NCBI GenBank assembly: GCA_003326205.1
Contig: LWTK01000094.1
Coordinates: 62,001 to 126,000 of the forward strand
Length of the DNA stretch: 64,000 nt
Direction of reading: 5' to 3'
DNA from: Nostoc sp. ATCC 43529
GTDB taxonomy: Bacteria; Cyanobacteriota; Cyanobacteriia; Cyanobacteriales; Nostocaceae
Shown piece after piece: positions 35,813 through 45,346 of the stretch. The position numbers and the translations under genes are program-made. The notes under the pieces were generated by a model that saw only the letters and a program-made list of their open reading frames with translations, had not been told where the DNA came from and did not search any database. Numbering within the stretch: the stretch's first letter is position 1; each line of letters starts with the position of its first letter.

Positions 35813-36592
35813 TTGAATAGTGTCACAACAAAAGCCACACTCAGGCTAGAACAAGTTAATCTATTTACAAAGCTGAAAACCCAACTTTCAGGGAATCAGC
35901 AGGGATATCCCATATTGCAGGATATTTCCTTTGAGGTATTCCAAGGCGAACGTGTAGCCATTGTAGGCGGAGTCGGCGCTGGTAAAACTTCGTTACTACG
36001 CGTCATAAACCGCCTCGTTGAACCCACTAGCGGCAAAATCTATCTTGAAAATCAAGAGTATCGCCAAATTCCCGTCATCCAATTACGCCAGATGGTGACA
36101 CTTGTATTGCAGGAATCAAAGCTGTTAGGGATGACAGTTGGGCAAGCTTTGGCTTATCCTTTGGTTTTGCGTGGTTTATCCAAACAGGCAATTGAGGAAA
36201 GAGTCAATTACTGGACAGAACAACTGCACATTCCCAATGAATGGCTAGGTAGAACAGAGGTGCAACTTTCTGCGGGACAACGACAATTAGTGGCGATCGC
36301 ACGTGCCTTACTCATCCAGCCTAAAATTTTATTATTAGACGAGCCAACCTCTACCCTAGATGTTGGTACAGTTTCCTATGTAACACAAGTCTTAATCGAG
36401 TTGAGTCAAACTCATCAAATCACCATTTTGATGGTAAATCACCAACTTGATTTAGCTCAGATGTTTTGCACTCGATTATTACACCTACAACAAGGTCATT
36501 TATCACTAAATCAAAGAATTTCCGAAATAAACTGGGACAACTTACGAGAAACCTTGATTAAAGCACAATCTCAAGACGATTTTGAATTTTAG
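35813..36592 (+). CDS. ABC transporter ATP-binding protein (YbbL/FetA-like)
   Basis: 260 residues from a TTG at 35813. Walker A GGVGAGKTS, Q-loop LQESKLLG, signature LSAGQRQLVAIARA, Walker B ILLLDEP and H-loop VNH are complete, so it should hydrolyse ATP. No permease is adjacent. The order of motifs and the short length recall YbbL/FetA-type ATPases linked to metal handling (weak inference). An ATG at 35705 is in frame, but the 36 extra residues are Pro/Leu-rich repeat translation, so I reject it. Confidence 0.82.
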   Translation: MNSVTTKATLRLEQVNLFTKLKTQLSGNQQGYPILQDISFEVFQGERVAIVGGVGAGKTSLLRVINRLVEPTSGKIYLENQEYRQIPVIQLRQMVTLVLQESKLLGMTVGQALAYPLVLRGLSKQAIEERVNYWTEQLHIPNEWLGRTEVQLSAGQRQLVAIARALLIQPKILLLDEPTSTLDVGTVSYVTQVLIELSQTHQITILMVNHQLDLAQMFCTRLLHLQQGHLSLNQRISEINWDNLRETLIKAQSQDDFEF

Positions 36593-36599
36593 ATTCTGG

Positions 36600-36721
36600 A
36601 TGGGTACTGGGTATTATGTATTGGGCATTGGGCATTGAGTATTGGGTATTAAAAAAAATAGTATTTTTAATTTAATTCCCTATTCTCCATTCCCTAGTCC
36701 CTAGTCCCCAGTCCCCAGTCA
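36600..36721. repeat. Low-complexity GGGTATTGGGCATTG / CCCTAGTCCCCAGTCC repeats
   Basis: G-rich units TGGGCATTGGGCATTGAG, then a short AT tract and C-rich units GTCCCTAGTCCCCAGTCC: an imperfect inverted pair between convergent genes, probably acting as a terminator. Confidence 0.6.
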
Positions 36722-36724
36722 CCA

Positions 36725-37495
36725 TTACACTTGACTACTACTAAGTGTTGAACGTTGATTACTAAATCTCTCTCTAGTTAACTTTGTTTGTGACTGTGGA
36801 AGGTTACTATTCAAAATTTCCATGTTAAATCGGTATCCCACATTGCGGATAGTTTGAATCAAGCTAGGTTGTCGAGGATCGAGTTCAACCTTTTTCCGCA
36901 GCGACAAAACGTGAGTATCAATGGTACGAGGGTTATCGATGGCATCAGGCCAAGCACGACGCAGCAATTCCGACCTACTCAGAGGCACTCCCCCAGCTTG
37001 TGCTAAAACGTACAGTAAACTGAATTCCTGGGGCGTTAAGTCAATGAACTCTCCCTGGAACCGGACGCGGCGCTGAACTAAATCGATTTGCAAAGTACCA
37101 TAATCCAAATATGCTGGTGCAGTTGGTGTGCGCTTGCGGCGGATCAGTGCTTCTACGCGTGCTAAAAACTCTTGCATTCCAAAAGGTTTGCTCAAGTAAT
37201 CATCTGCACCCGCCTTTAAACCTGCGACAATATCGGCTTCACTATTGCGGGCAGATAGCATTAAGATTAAAGGCTGTTGCTGACGATGCAGCCAACGACA
37301 AAATTCAATGCCATCACCGTCAGGAAGATCTGCATCCAAAACCACGAGTGTTGGTTGATGGCTTAAAAATACTTCCCTTGCTTGATAAATACTGGCAGCT
37401 TGATGCACCCGGTATTCCAGTTGTTGCAAGTGCCAACCTAGCAACGACCTTAGATGGGGATTCCCTTCAATGATTTCTATACAAACCGAACCCAC
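36725..37495 (-). CDS. OmpR/PhoB-family response regulator
   Basis: 256 residues. The receiver domain has the phosphoacceptor aspartate in LVVLDADLPDGDG, the serine in MLSARN and the lysine in YLSKPF, but the usual acidic pair at the N-terminus is IEGN, so metal binding may be altered. The C-terminal winged helix is standard (DLTPQEFSLLYVLA, RTIDTHVLSLRKKVE, TIRNVGYRF). The atypical pocket resembles NblR-type regulators of phycobilisome breakdown, but I cannot confirm this. No histidine kinase is adjacent. Confidence 0.88.
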   Translation of the reverse strand: MGSVCIEIIEGNPHLRSLLGWHLQQLEYRVHQAASIYQAREVFLSHQPTLVVLDADLPDGDGIEFCRWLHRQQQPLILMLSARNSEADIVAGLKAGADDYLSKPFGMQEFLARVEALIRRKRTPTAPAYLDYGTLQIDLVQRRVRFQGEFIDLTPQEFSLLYVLAQAGGVPLSRSELLRRAWPDAIDNPRTIDTHVLSLRKKVELDPRQPSLIQTIRNVGYRFNMEILNSNLPQSQTKLTRERFSNQRSTLSSSQV

Positions 37496-38075
37496 GGTGG
37501 CAAGACCCCTTAGCGTCGATGACTTTCAAAGTAACAAGCCCATGTCTAAGGTTTTGTAGCCTTTGTTACTTCAACTGCTATTAGCTTTACATTTCCTCAT
37601 AAAAAAAGTGCCAATATCTTTAATTTGTCCTTTACAAAAGGGCATTAGAAATATTCTTAAATTTTTGTTAAACTTATAAAAAGAGTTGTCGAACTTATCA
37701 AAAGTTCTTCTAACTTTAATATTCTATTTCTTGGCTGCTATGATATCCAACAACCATAAACCAAGTACCTAATCCTTAACAAAAGAGCTTTCCAGCCTGA
37801 TGGAGAAGTAATTCTTGAGGAAGAGATGAGTGCTTACATTCATGAATATAGCACCAATAAAATCGCTCTGCTGGCAGACAAAATCATAAAAATCTCTTAG
37901 CAGATAAGCAAAATAGGTATTTTCTGGAATAGGATTGAAGTAGTTTGTAGCTACTAGGAGAGTGCTATCCGAAGGATATATGTTTATTTTTAATTGATGC
38001 CAAAGTGAAATTACACTTCACATTTGAACGTGAATCATTTACAATTCTCATTCCAAAGACATTAATACAGCAGTT
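37496..38075. other. Divergent intergenic region, no gene recognised
   Basis: 580 AT-rich bases upstream of both the response regulator and the DUF6761 gene. No hairpin with a T-run and none of the common repeat families. Confidence 0.5.
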
Positions 38076-38324
38076 ATGCTCCAAGACACACAAACCATCC
38101 GCTATTACCAAAGACTCACTGACGCCTTCGTCGAGTTATGGAATCGCGGTTATCGTATGGATGATATGCGGATGTATTTGGATGGATATCTAGCCGCACT
38201 GCGACATGGTAACGCAATTGAACCTTATCTGATTCATCGTTTAGAAGAGGAAGCCAGCCGCTACTTGTACGATGCATCAAATTTTGCGGTGCCGCAACCA
38301 CAGCCACAGCCCGATTACTACTAA
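38076..38324 (+). CDS. DUF6761-type small cyanobacterial protein
   Basis: 82 residues, helical and rich in Tyr/Arg: TIRYYQRLTDAFVELWNRGY, then MRMYLDGYLAALRHGN and HRLEEEASRYLYD. I recognise it as the conserved cyanobacterial family called DUF6761; function unknown. The C-terminal QPQPQPDYY is low complexity. A terminator lies at 38447. Confidence 0.75.
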   Translation: MLQDTQTIRYYQRLTDAFVELWNRGYRMDDMRMYLDGYLAALRHGNAIEPYLIHRLEEEASRYLYDASNFAVPQPQPQPDYY

Positions 38325-38446
38325 TAGCGCTTGCTTGGTGATTAATAGTAGCCGTAAATCAACGCAGATAATTATAGCATATTATTTGTATTGGTCAACG
38401 GGTTGTTGTGGTGTGAGATTTTGGAGATATTGTATTGATAAAACTT

Positions 38447-38495
38447 ATCCCCTCAGCCCTGTATTGGTCTTGCCAATGCGACTGAGGGGATTTTT
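38447..38495 (+). terminator. Terminator after the DUF6761 gene
   Basis: 10-bp perfect stem ATCCCCTCAG / CTGAGGGGAT with a 25-base loop, itself containing an ATTGG/CCAAT stem, followed by a T-run. Confidence 0.8.
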
Positions 38496-38616
38496 GGCTC
38501 TGGGGACTAGGGAGAGATGGGGATATAAGGGAGAAAGATTGCTATTTTGTCTACCTTGTCCCCCTTGTCCTTCTACAATGCACAATGCCCTATGCCCAAT
38601 GCCCCATACCCTATGC

Positions 38617-38940
38617 TTAAGAAGCCAGTGCTACTTCTACCTTTTGCTGCAATTCGCCTTGTTGGTAGAGTTCAATCATAATGTCAGAACCCCCAATGAA
38701 TTCACCATCAATATAAACTTGGGGAAATGTCTGCCAGTTGGAGTATTCTTTAATTCCTTGACGGATTTCATCGTCTGCTAGAACGTTAACGGTCTCAAAA
38801 GGAACTCCCAAACTATTGAGAATTTGGACAACATTGTTGGAGAAACCACACTGGGGCATTAACTTGGTTCCCTTAATGAAAACCAAAATCTTGTTCTCTT
38901 GTACCAATTTATCAATTTTCTGTTTGAGTTCTGGTGTCAT
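38617..38940 (-). CDS. grxD: Monothiol glutaredoxin (Grx4/GrxD type)
   Basis: 107 residues with the CGFS active site (LMPQCGFSNNVVQIL), the cis-proline segment TFPQVYIDG and GGSDIMIELYQQGEL. Such proteins bind a [2Fe-2S] cluster together with glutathione and often with BolA. A BolA gene lies 144 bases upstream on the same strand, which supports a joint Fe-S or redox role. Confidence 0.96.
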   Translation of the reverse strand: MTPELKQKIDKLVQENKILVFIKGTKLMPQCGFSNNVVQILNSLGVPFETVNVLADDEIRQGIKEYSNWQTFPQVYIDGEFIGGSDIMIELYQQGELQQKVEVALAS

Positions 38941-39017
38941 GGTATTTATGTTTCCTATATTGCACTGAACAATCAGAAATTAGGAGTAAAAAGTAAAAAA
39001 TTTATCGCCCCTAACTC

Positions 39018-39062
39018 TTGTACAGACAAGGGTTAATCACCTTGTACAGACAAGGGTTAATC
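39018..39062. repeat. Two direct copies of a 21-bp unit between bolA and grxD
   Basis: TTGTACAGACAAGGGTTAATC occurs at 39018-39038 and again, identical, at 39042-39062. TTGTACAGAC is the reverse complement of GTCTGTACAA, a motif also seen at 45368 and 52310, so it belongs to the same repeat family. Confidence 0.8.
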
Positions 39063-39084
39063 GCGTCTACTCCTAACTTTATAT

Positions 39085-39342
39085 TTACGAAGCTGATTTT
39101 GCTTGCCAAGTCTCAGGAGTATATGTTTTTAGAGACAAAGCGTGAATTGCTTGACTTGATATAGCTTGTTGCAAGGCACCATAAATTAATTGGTGCTGTT
39201 GCACTAGTCCTTTACCTGCAAAGTGCGATGAAACTACTGTCACCTGATAGTGGTCATTACCACCAGTCAAGTCTTGCACCTGAACTTGGGCGTCTGGCAG
39301 TTCCGCCTTGATCATTGCCTCAACCTGCTGCGGACTAATCAT
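39085..39342 (-). CDS. BolA family protein
   Basis: 85 residues with the class II KH-like BolA fold pattern: MISPQQVEAMIKAELPDAQV, the loop HYQVTVVSSHFAGKGLVQQHQLIYGAL and ALSLKTYTPEEW-type end. Partner of monothiol glutaredoxins in Fe-S and redox signalling; the grxD gene is next on the same strand. It starts at 39342 with no fused domain. Confidence 0.94.
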   Translation of the reverse strand: MISPQQVEAMIKAELPDAQVQVQDLTGGNDHYQVTVVSSHFAGKGLVQQHQLIYGALQQAISSQAIHALSLKTYTPETWQAKSAS

Positions 39343-39522
39343 CGCAATTCCTGAAAAAAACCTACTCCTCTATTATTAGCAGATATAGAGTAAATCCCTA
39401 TGCCAACTTTAGGTTTTGGCAAGGTTGAGAGGGGCTGGGGATTGAGACTGTTGAGTGTTGAGTGTTGAGTTAGGAATTCTTTTTATCTCCCATGTTTCTA
39501 ATTTCCCAGTCTCCAATCGCTT

Positions 39523-40869
39523 TTACAGGGTGTAGGTAAAATCTTCTACCAACATACCAGGGACTAAACTACCTCCTAGTTGACGACTTTCATATGTTCC
39601 GACTTCGGGAATAAATTCTTGAAAAGTAGTTAAATCGATGAGGTTTTCTCCCCAAAAGCGATAAAGACTTTCGTCAAAACGCAAGTTTTCAATGGGGGCA
39701 ATAATTTCTCCGTTTTCTACCCAAAAACAAGCATAACGGGTCATGCCTGTGATTCTACCAGTGTGGCGATCGCTCCAATTCAAGTAATGTAAATTCGATA
39801 CATATAATCCTGTATCTAAACTTGGAAGAATCTGGTCAAATAATAAATTACCGGGACTAACTTCTGGGGCACGTAACGTTTCTGAACCATTGGCACCATT
39901 GGCAATTTTTCCATATTCCTTAGCAGTACGAGAATTCACCAGAGTGTTTACTAAGTATCCTTTTTCTATAACAGGTAACTCTAATGCTGCTATTTCTCCC
40001 AATTCATTAAATCGTGGTACTAATCCCCGTTGAAAGTTTTCTTTTAAACTAAATTTTGGAGATAGTTTTTTTTCTTGACGCCATAAAGCAGCTAAAGAAC
40101 TGTTGCCTTGTTGAATATCAGCTTCGCTTAGAGAACCCCAAGAAAGCATCATTAATAAATCTGCAACAGCAGCGGGGGCAAAATAAGTTTTGTATTGTCC
40201 TCTTGGTAATTCTTTGGCTGGGCGATAAAGGAGTTCTAGTTGCTTTTTAGCTTCGTTAATTTTAGCTATATATGCAGCTTTCTCCCAATCGCTACCTGCA
40301 AATGTACCTTTAACTGCTTGCCCAGATGTAATGAATAAAGAATAATCTAAGGTGAAAGAATCAGTAGCAAACCAATGTTTTTGACCGCTAGAATCGCCAT
40401 AAGCTTTAATTACAAATCCCCCAGCATAAATCCCAGTAAAATCAAGTTCGGAAACTAGTTCTAAAACCGTTGTTACTACTGCTGCTTCTGGCAATAAATT
40501 TCCAGAATGGATTTCTCGACTAGTATTATTTCCTGAGGGCAAAACTAAATATGGGTCGATGGGTAATAAAATCAGTTCATCTCGTAGTTCTTGCAAAGCA
40601 CTATAGGCTAACTGCCAGTCTCTCTCAAAATTTCCAGTAAAGGGAAATTGCCTAAAACTACTGCGCTGATCTTTCATCAAAGTTAGTTCGATCCAACCAT
40701 CAGCAACACAACCAGTTTGTCGTACTTTTGCATGATTGAAACGAGTAAATTGACTGCGCTCACTGCTTAGTCTCACAGTAAATTCTTCATCTTCTGATTT
40801 TTTAATAAGCAGAGTTTCAATCAATTGATTAAAGCTGAATTCTAAAGCAGATAATTCCTCAATTTTCAT
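39523..40869 (-). CDS. tldE: TldE/PmbA-like protein
   Basis: 448 residues, subunit of the TldD/TldE heterodimeric metalloprotease that degrades unfolded peptides and processes some modified peptides. TldE lacks the zinc site, as here: no HExxxH is seen. Conserved features include TRFNHAKVRQTGCV and YVSNLHYLNWSDRHTGRITG. It follows tldD on the same strand after 130 bases that hold TAACTCCTAA-type repeats. Confidence 0.88.
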   Translation of the reverse strand: MKIEELSALEFSFNQLIETLLIKKSEDEEFTVRLSSERSQFTRFNHAKVRQTGCVADGWIELTLMKDQRSSFRQFPFTGNFERDWQLAYSALQELRDELILLPIDPYLVLPSGNNTSREIHSGNLLPEAAVVTTVLELVSELDFTGIYAGGFVIKAYGDSSGQKHWFATDSFTLDYSLFITSGQAVKGTFAGSDWEKAAYIAKINEAKKQLELLYRPAKELPRGQYKTYFAPAAVADLLMMLSWGSLSEADIQQGNSSLAALWRQEKKLSPKFSLKENFQRGLVPRFNELGEIAALELPVIEKGYLVNTLVNSRTAKEYGKIANGANGSETLRAPEVSPGNLLFDQILPSLDTGLYVSNLHYLNWSDRHTGRITGMTRYACFWVENGEIIAPIENLRFDESLYRFWGENLIDLTTFQEFIPEVGTYESRQLGGSLVPGMLVEDFTYTL

Positions 40870-40999
40870 GGATATTAACTATTAATAGGGGATAGTTTAA
40901 AAGTTAGGAGTGAGGAGTTATTAATTAAAGTTGAAAGTTTTTTTAATTTCTAATTCTAACTCTTAACTCCTAATTCCTCACTATGAAATTTTTTATCTT

Positions 41000-42439
41000 T
41001 CAAGTTCCTCCACCAAAAACTTCGACATTAGCAAATACACAAACAGGTGAACCGTGTCCTACCCAAATAGCTTGATTTGGTTCTCCTTTACCGCAATATG
41101 GAGTTCCGTACATTTGCCAGTTGTTCGCATTTCCTACTTTAATTAAGCTATGCCAAAACTCTGGTGTTGTGGCGCGATAGTTGGGATTGCGGAGGGTTTT
41201 GGTAAGTTTACCGTTTTCTATTAATTTGGCGTATTCGCAACCAAATTGGAATTTATAGCGGCGATCGTCAATTGACCAAGAGCGATTAGATTCCATGTAA
41301 ACGCCATGTTCTATGCCACCAATAATGTCTTCAAAACTAGCGTTATCCGGCTCTAAATTCAAGTTTGCCATACGATCGATCGCTGGCCGATTCCAGGAGG
41401 AAGCACGGGCACAAGCTACCCCCGGTACACCTGCTCTGGCTTGACTCTCCAAGCTGCCCAAACCCCGCTGCAATACACCTTCTTTGATTAAATACTCTCG
41501 CGTTGCTACAGCACCTGTATCATCAAAGCCATAGCTGGCAAATTCACCAGTGACGGTGGGATCAAAGGTAATATTCATCAATGGCGAACCATATACTAGT
41601 TTGCCAAAATCACTTTTGTTTACAAAACTGCCCCCAGCATAGTTACGTTCATCTCCTAAAATTCGGTCAATTTCTAAGGGATGCCCCACACTTTCATGGA
41701 TTTGTAACATCATTTGGTCTGGGGCTAAAACTAAATTGGTACGGGTAGTTGGGCATTCTTCTGCTGTTAAGAGTTCTATTGCTTGTTCGCCAATTTGTTG
41801 TACCCGATGCCATAAATTATCTTGTTTTAAAAGTTCTAGTCCGCCTTGATAACAGTTTGCTTGGGCGCCGTTGTGGCTGCGTTGCTGTACAATCGCTCCA
41901 TCTTGAGCTGTGGCTCCGTAATGAGTGCCTATGGATAGAAATTTTTGATAGACCTCTGAGCCATTGCTGCTAACAAACCAAGACTCTTTCTCAGTTGTGC
42001 TGACACCAGCGATGGTTTGCACAATTTTGTCGTTAACTTTCAGGGTTTGGCAAATGCAAACCAGTAAATCGTTGATTTCTCCGGGAGTTAAAGCATCTAA
42101 TGGCTCAAGGAATGGAGAGTTATATTCACCAATGACTTTAGGACGTTCAGTTTCACGGAAAGGATGTATCCACCATTCACTAGCTGCTAGTGCCTGTTTA
42201 TAGGCTGTTTGGGCAGCGGCTTGTAAAGATGGCAATTCTAGGGAGTTAGTAGCTGCATAACCCAAACAGCCATTGACTAAAACTTCTAGCATGGCTCCCA
42301 CGGTGAAGGATTTGCCGTTGGCTTGGGGTAAGCCGTCACGGACTAAACGATTAATGGAAGTTTCCTTGACGGCTCTGATACCAATCCAATCAGCAGGAAT
42401 ATTGAAACTAGCGATCGCTTTTTTCAGTTCAGACAACAT
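41000..42439 (-). CDS. tldD: TldD-like metalloprotease
   Basis: 479 residues with the zinc motif HESVGHPLEIDR (HExxxH), then GGSFVNKSDFGKLVYGS and MESNRSWSIDDRRYKFQFG. This is the catalytic partner of the adjacent TldE. In cyanobacteria TldD/E pairs are housekeeping, though elsewhere they can mature peptide products. The start codon is followed by LSELKKAIASF; repeats (GGGAATGGGG) lie directly upstream. Confidence 0.92.
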   Translation of the reverse strand: MLSELKKAIASFNIPADWIGIRAVKETSINRLVRDGLPQANGKSFTVGAMLEVLVNGCLGYAATNSLELPSLQAAAQTAYKQALAASEWWIHPFRETERPKVIGEYNSPFLEPLDALTPGEINDLLVCICQTLKVNDKIVQTIAGVSTTEKESWFVSSNGSEVYQKFLSIGTHYGATAQDGAIVQQRSHNGAQANCYQGGLELLKQDNLWHRVQQIGEQAIELLTAEECPTTRTNLVLAPDQMMLQIHESVGHPLEIDRILGDERNYAGGSFVNKSDFGKLVYGSPLMNITFDPTVTGEFASYGFDDTGAVATREYLIKEGVLQRGLGSLESQARAGVPGVACARASSWNRPAIDRMANLNLEPDNASFEDIIGGIEHGVYMESNRSWSIDDRRYKFQFGCEYAKLIENGKLTKTLRNPNYRATTPEFWHSLIKVGNANNWQMYGTPYCGKGEPNQAIWVGHGSPVCVFANVEVFGGGT

Positions 42440-42589
42440 AATTTTAGGGAATGGGGAATGGGGAATGGGGATTGGGTACTGGGGATTGGGAGTGCTGAGT
42501 TAGGAGTTAGGAGTTAGGAGTTATTCTCCTTATCCCCTTATCCTCTTGTTTTCCTCATCTCCCTCATCTTCCCTACTCCCCAGTTCCTT

Positions 42590-44092
42590 TTAATTTCTAT
42601 GCCAACGTGTGCCTTCACGACTATCAATTAGCGTAATACCTTGTGCTTGCAGTTCGTTACGAATACGATCGCTTTCGGCAAAATCTCTGGCTTGACGTGC
42701 TGCTTGTCTTTGCTGAATTTTCGCTTCAATTTCCGCATCGCTTAAACCTTCTGTTTTAGAAGTTTCTACTTCTGGTTTGGCTTCTAAACCCAATACTCCA
42801 GCTAATGTGACGAGTGTTTGCCATTGGCGTTGTAATTCGTCTGGCGGTGTTTCGGTTTTTCCTTGATGCACAAGAATATTTCCTTCACGGTACAGTTCTT
42901 TGGCCAATTCAAACAGCACTGTTAAGCCACCAGGAAAATTAAAGTCATCATTGACGAGTTGTTGAAAACGCTCAATGTATGAATTTTGGATTTTAGATTT
43001 GGGATCTGGGATTTGGGAATTTTCTGCGTTTTCTACTTTCCAGCCTAGTTGTTTGCCGTGTTGGTAACCGAAGAGTAAACCTGCTTTAAGGGTGTGCCAA
43101 GCGTTTGTTTTATCTGCGATCGCTTCGTCGGTAAAATCTATAGGTGTGCGATATTGGGCTGTTAGCACTAACAATCGCACCGCCATCGGGTCAACTCCTC
43201 GATCTAGCAATTCTCGAATGGTGATAAAGTTGCCCAAGGATTTGGACATTTTTTCACCATCTACTTTCACCATGCCGTTATGCAACCAGTAACGCGCTAG
43301 GGGTTTTCCTGTTACAGCCTCGGATTGGGCAATTTCGTTTTCGTGGTGGGGAAAAATTAAGTCGGCACCACCAGCGTGAATATCTATGGTATCACCCAAG
43401 CGATCGCGTACCATTGCCGAGCATTCAATGTGCCATCCCGGACGACCTGCACCCCACGGTGACTTCCAAGCTGGTTCTCCCGGTTTTGCTGCTTTCCATA
43501 AGGCAAAATCAAAGGGATCTTTCTTTTTCTGATATTCTGGATCTTCGACGTTGACGCGTTGGCGTAGCCCGCTGTAGGCATCGCTAGCTCCGGCTTGCAT
43601 ATCTTCTAACCTGCGTCCGGAAAGCTTGCCATACTCAGAAAACTGTCGCACTGAGTAATACACATCGCCGTCAGCGGGATAAGCAAAGCCTTTATTTTCT
43701 AAATCGTGAATTAACCGCAAAATTCCGTTCATCGTGTGAGTAGCACGGGGATATTCATCGGCTTCTTTGATTCCCAAGCGTGCCATGTCCTCAAAATATG
43801 CTTTGATGAAGCGATCGGCTACAGCTTCCATTGATGAATGCTCAACAAAGGCGCGATTGAGAATTTTGTCATCAATGTCAGTAAAATTTTGAATATAACG
43901 TACTTCATAGCCGATAAATTGGAGGTATCGACGTACTACGTCCCAAACGATGCAAGCTCTGGCATGACCCAAATGGCAATAATCATATACCGTCACGCCG
44001 CAGTAATACATCTTAACCTTGCCTGGTTCGACTGTTTCAAAGGGTTCTTGACGACGGGTGAGGGTATTGTAAAGGGTTAGGGTCATAATCAA
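42590..44092 (-). CDS. cysS: Cysteinyl-tRNA synthetase
   Basis: Class I synthetase of 500 residues. Zinc cysteine in YYCGVTVYD, HIGH-type motif CHLGHARA, zinc ligands around HIECSAM and HHENEIAQ, and KMSKS present in GEKMSKSLGNF. Two segments look extra compared with the family: DAYSGLRQR near residue 170 (encoded by the 29-bp repeat at 43556-43584) and QIPDPKSKIQNS near residue 370 (encoded by an ATTTTAGATTTGGGA-type repeat at 42981-43020). A second ATG two codons in is an equally good start. Confidence 0.96.
   Translation of the reverse strand: MIMTLTLYNTLTRRQEPFETVEPGKVKMYYCGVTVYDYCHLGHARACIVWDVVRRYLQFIGYEVRYIQNFTDIDDKILNRAFVEHSSMEAVADRFIKAYFEDMARLGIKEADEYPRATHTMNGILRLIHDLENKGFAYPADGDVYYSVRQFSEYGKLSGRRLEDMQAGASDAYSGLRQRVNVEDPEYQKKKDPFDFALWKAAKPGEPAWKSPWGAGRPGWHIECSAMVRDRLGDTIDIHAGGADLIFPHHENEIAQSEAVTGKPLARYWLHNGMVKVDGEKMSKSLGNFITIRELLDRGVDPMAVRLLVLTAQYRTPIDFTDEAIADKTNAWHTLKAGLLFGYQHGKQLGWKVENAENSQIPDPKSKIQNSYIERFQQLVNDDFNFPGGLTVLFELAKELYREGNILVHQGKTETPPDELQRQWQTLVTLAGVLGLEAKPEVETSKTEGLSDAEIEAKIQQRQAARQARDFAESDRIRNELQAQGITLIDSREGTRWHRN
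42981..43020. repeat. ATTTTAGATTTGGGA-type repeat inside cysS
   Basis: Low-complexity sequence shared with intergenic copies at 10085-10115 and 63221-63258 (common core TTTTAGATTTGGGA). In frame; adds about 12 residues to the synthetase. Confidence 0.7.
43556..43584. repeat. 29-bp repeat element inside cysS (SGLRQR type)
   Basis: GCGTTGGCGTAGCCCGCTG followed by TAGGCATCGC; 27 of 29 positions are identical to 2955-2983 in glsF. Read in the same frame and orientation in both genes. Confidence 0.8.
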
Positions 44093-44222
44093 CTAATGCT
44101 GAAATAGAGAGATACGCAATAATTAAAGTAAGCAACTGGGATGACAGTCCAGCATCCCTATGCTAGTGTTTTCTGGACTATCTGCGCTACATTACTATTT
44201 TTGATTTTTTGATAACAGCGCT

Positions 44223-45344
44223 ATGCAATCAGCAGCTACTTCCGAATCTCAGACAATGGATGCACCCAAACAAGGAATGCCAGTAACAATTATTACGGGC
44301 TTCCTTGGTAGTGGCAAAACGACTTTACTTAATCATATCCTCAACAACCAACAGGGTTTAAAGACCGCTGTTTTAGTGAATGAGTTTGGCGAAATTGGCA
44401 TTGACAATGAGCTAATCGTTTCCACCGGTGAGAACATGGTGGAACTAAATAATGGTTGTATCTGCTGCACTATTAATAATGATTTAGTAGATGCAGTTTA
44501 CAAAGTTTTAGAACGCCAAGAAAATCTAGATTACTTAGTAGTAGAAACAACTGGTCTGGCAGATCCGCTACCAGTAGCACTCACATTTTTGGGTACAGAA
44601 TTGCGGGATTTAACTCGTTTAGATTCAATTATCACTGTAGTAGATGCGGCGAATTACAGTCTAGATTTATTTAATTCTCAGGCAGCATACAGCCAGATTG
44701 CCTATGGTGATGTAATTGTCTTGAACAAGACAGATTTGGTTGATGAAGCCACTTTAAATGAGTTAGAGACGAAAATTAACGAAGTGAAAGAAGGAGCAAG
44801 AATTCTCCGTACCACGCGATCGCAAGTGCCACTTCCGTTAATTCTCAGTGTCGGTCTGTTTGAGTCTGATAAATATTTTGACACAGTGGTGGATGACCAC
44901 GACCATCACGACCATCATCATCACGACCACGACCATCACGACCACGAACACGACCACTCAACATGCGGTCATGACCATCACGACCATGACCACGAACATC
45001 ATCACCATCACTCTGACCATTTAGAAAATGATGGCTTCACTTCCATCTCTTTCCAGAGTGACAAACCTTTTTCTATTAGGAAGTTTCAGTATTTCTTAGA
45101 TAACCAGCTACCCTCAAATATCTTCCGGGCGAAGGGTATTATGTGGTTTGATGAAAGTCCGAAGCGTCATATTTTCCACCTCTGCGGTAAACGCTTCACC
45201 TTGGATGATGATGATTGGCAAGGTCAACCCAAAAACCAACTAGTGCTGATTGGTCAAAATCTGGATCGTGAGACTTTAATTACTCAAATAGAAAACTGCA
45301 TTTGCCTACCTTCTACCAATCGCGGTAAAGGGTTTGGGAAATAA
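44223..45344 (+). CDS. CobW/COG0523 family GTP-dependent metal chaperone
   Basis: 373 residues. G1 is GFLGSGKTTLL, the metal-binding CXCC is CICC (NNGCICCTI), and VVETTGLADP and NKTD follow. Residues about 223-268 are a His/Asp stretch of over 20 histidines (44889-45027) that would bind zinc or similar metals. The C-terminal CobW domain ends normally. COG0523 proteins deliver zinc, cobalt or other metals; the His-rich loop favours zinc or nickel. No Zur-box-like palindrome was visible in the 130 bases upstream. Confidence 0.92.
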   Translation: MQSAATSESQTMDAPKQGMPVTIITGFLGSGKTTLLNHILNNQQGLKTAVLVNEFGEIGIDNELIVSTGENMVELNNGCICCTINNDLVDAVYKVLERQENLDYLVVETTGLADPLPVALTFLGTELRDLTRLDSIITVVDAANYSLDLFNSQAAYSQIAYGDVIVLNKTDLVDEATLNELETKINEVKEGARILRTTRSQVPLPLILSVGLFESDKYFDTVVDDHDHHDHHHHDHDHHDHEHDHSTCGHDHHDHDHEHHHHHSDHLENDGFTSISFQSDKPFSIRKFQYFLDNQLPSNIFRAKGIMWFDESPKRHIFHLCGKRFTLDDDDWQGQPKNQLVLIGQNLDRETLITQIENCICLPSTNRGKGFGK

Positions 45345-45346
45345 AA

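Noticed and set aside
38272..38781. 169-codon frame on the plus strand
   Set aside because: Runs through a terminator, low-complexity repeats and the antisense of the glutaredoxin gene.
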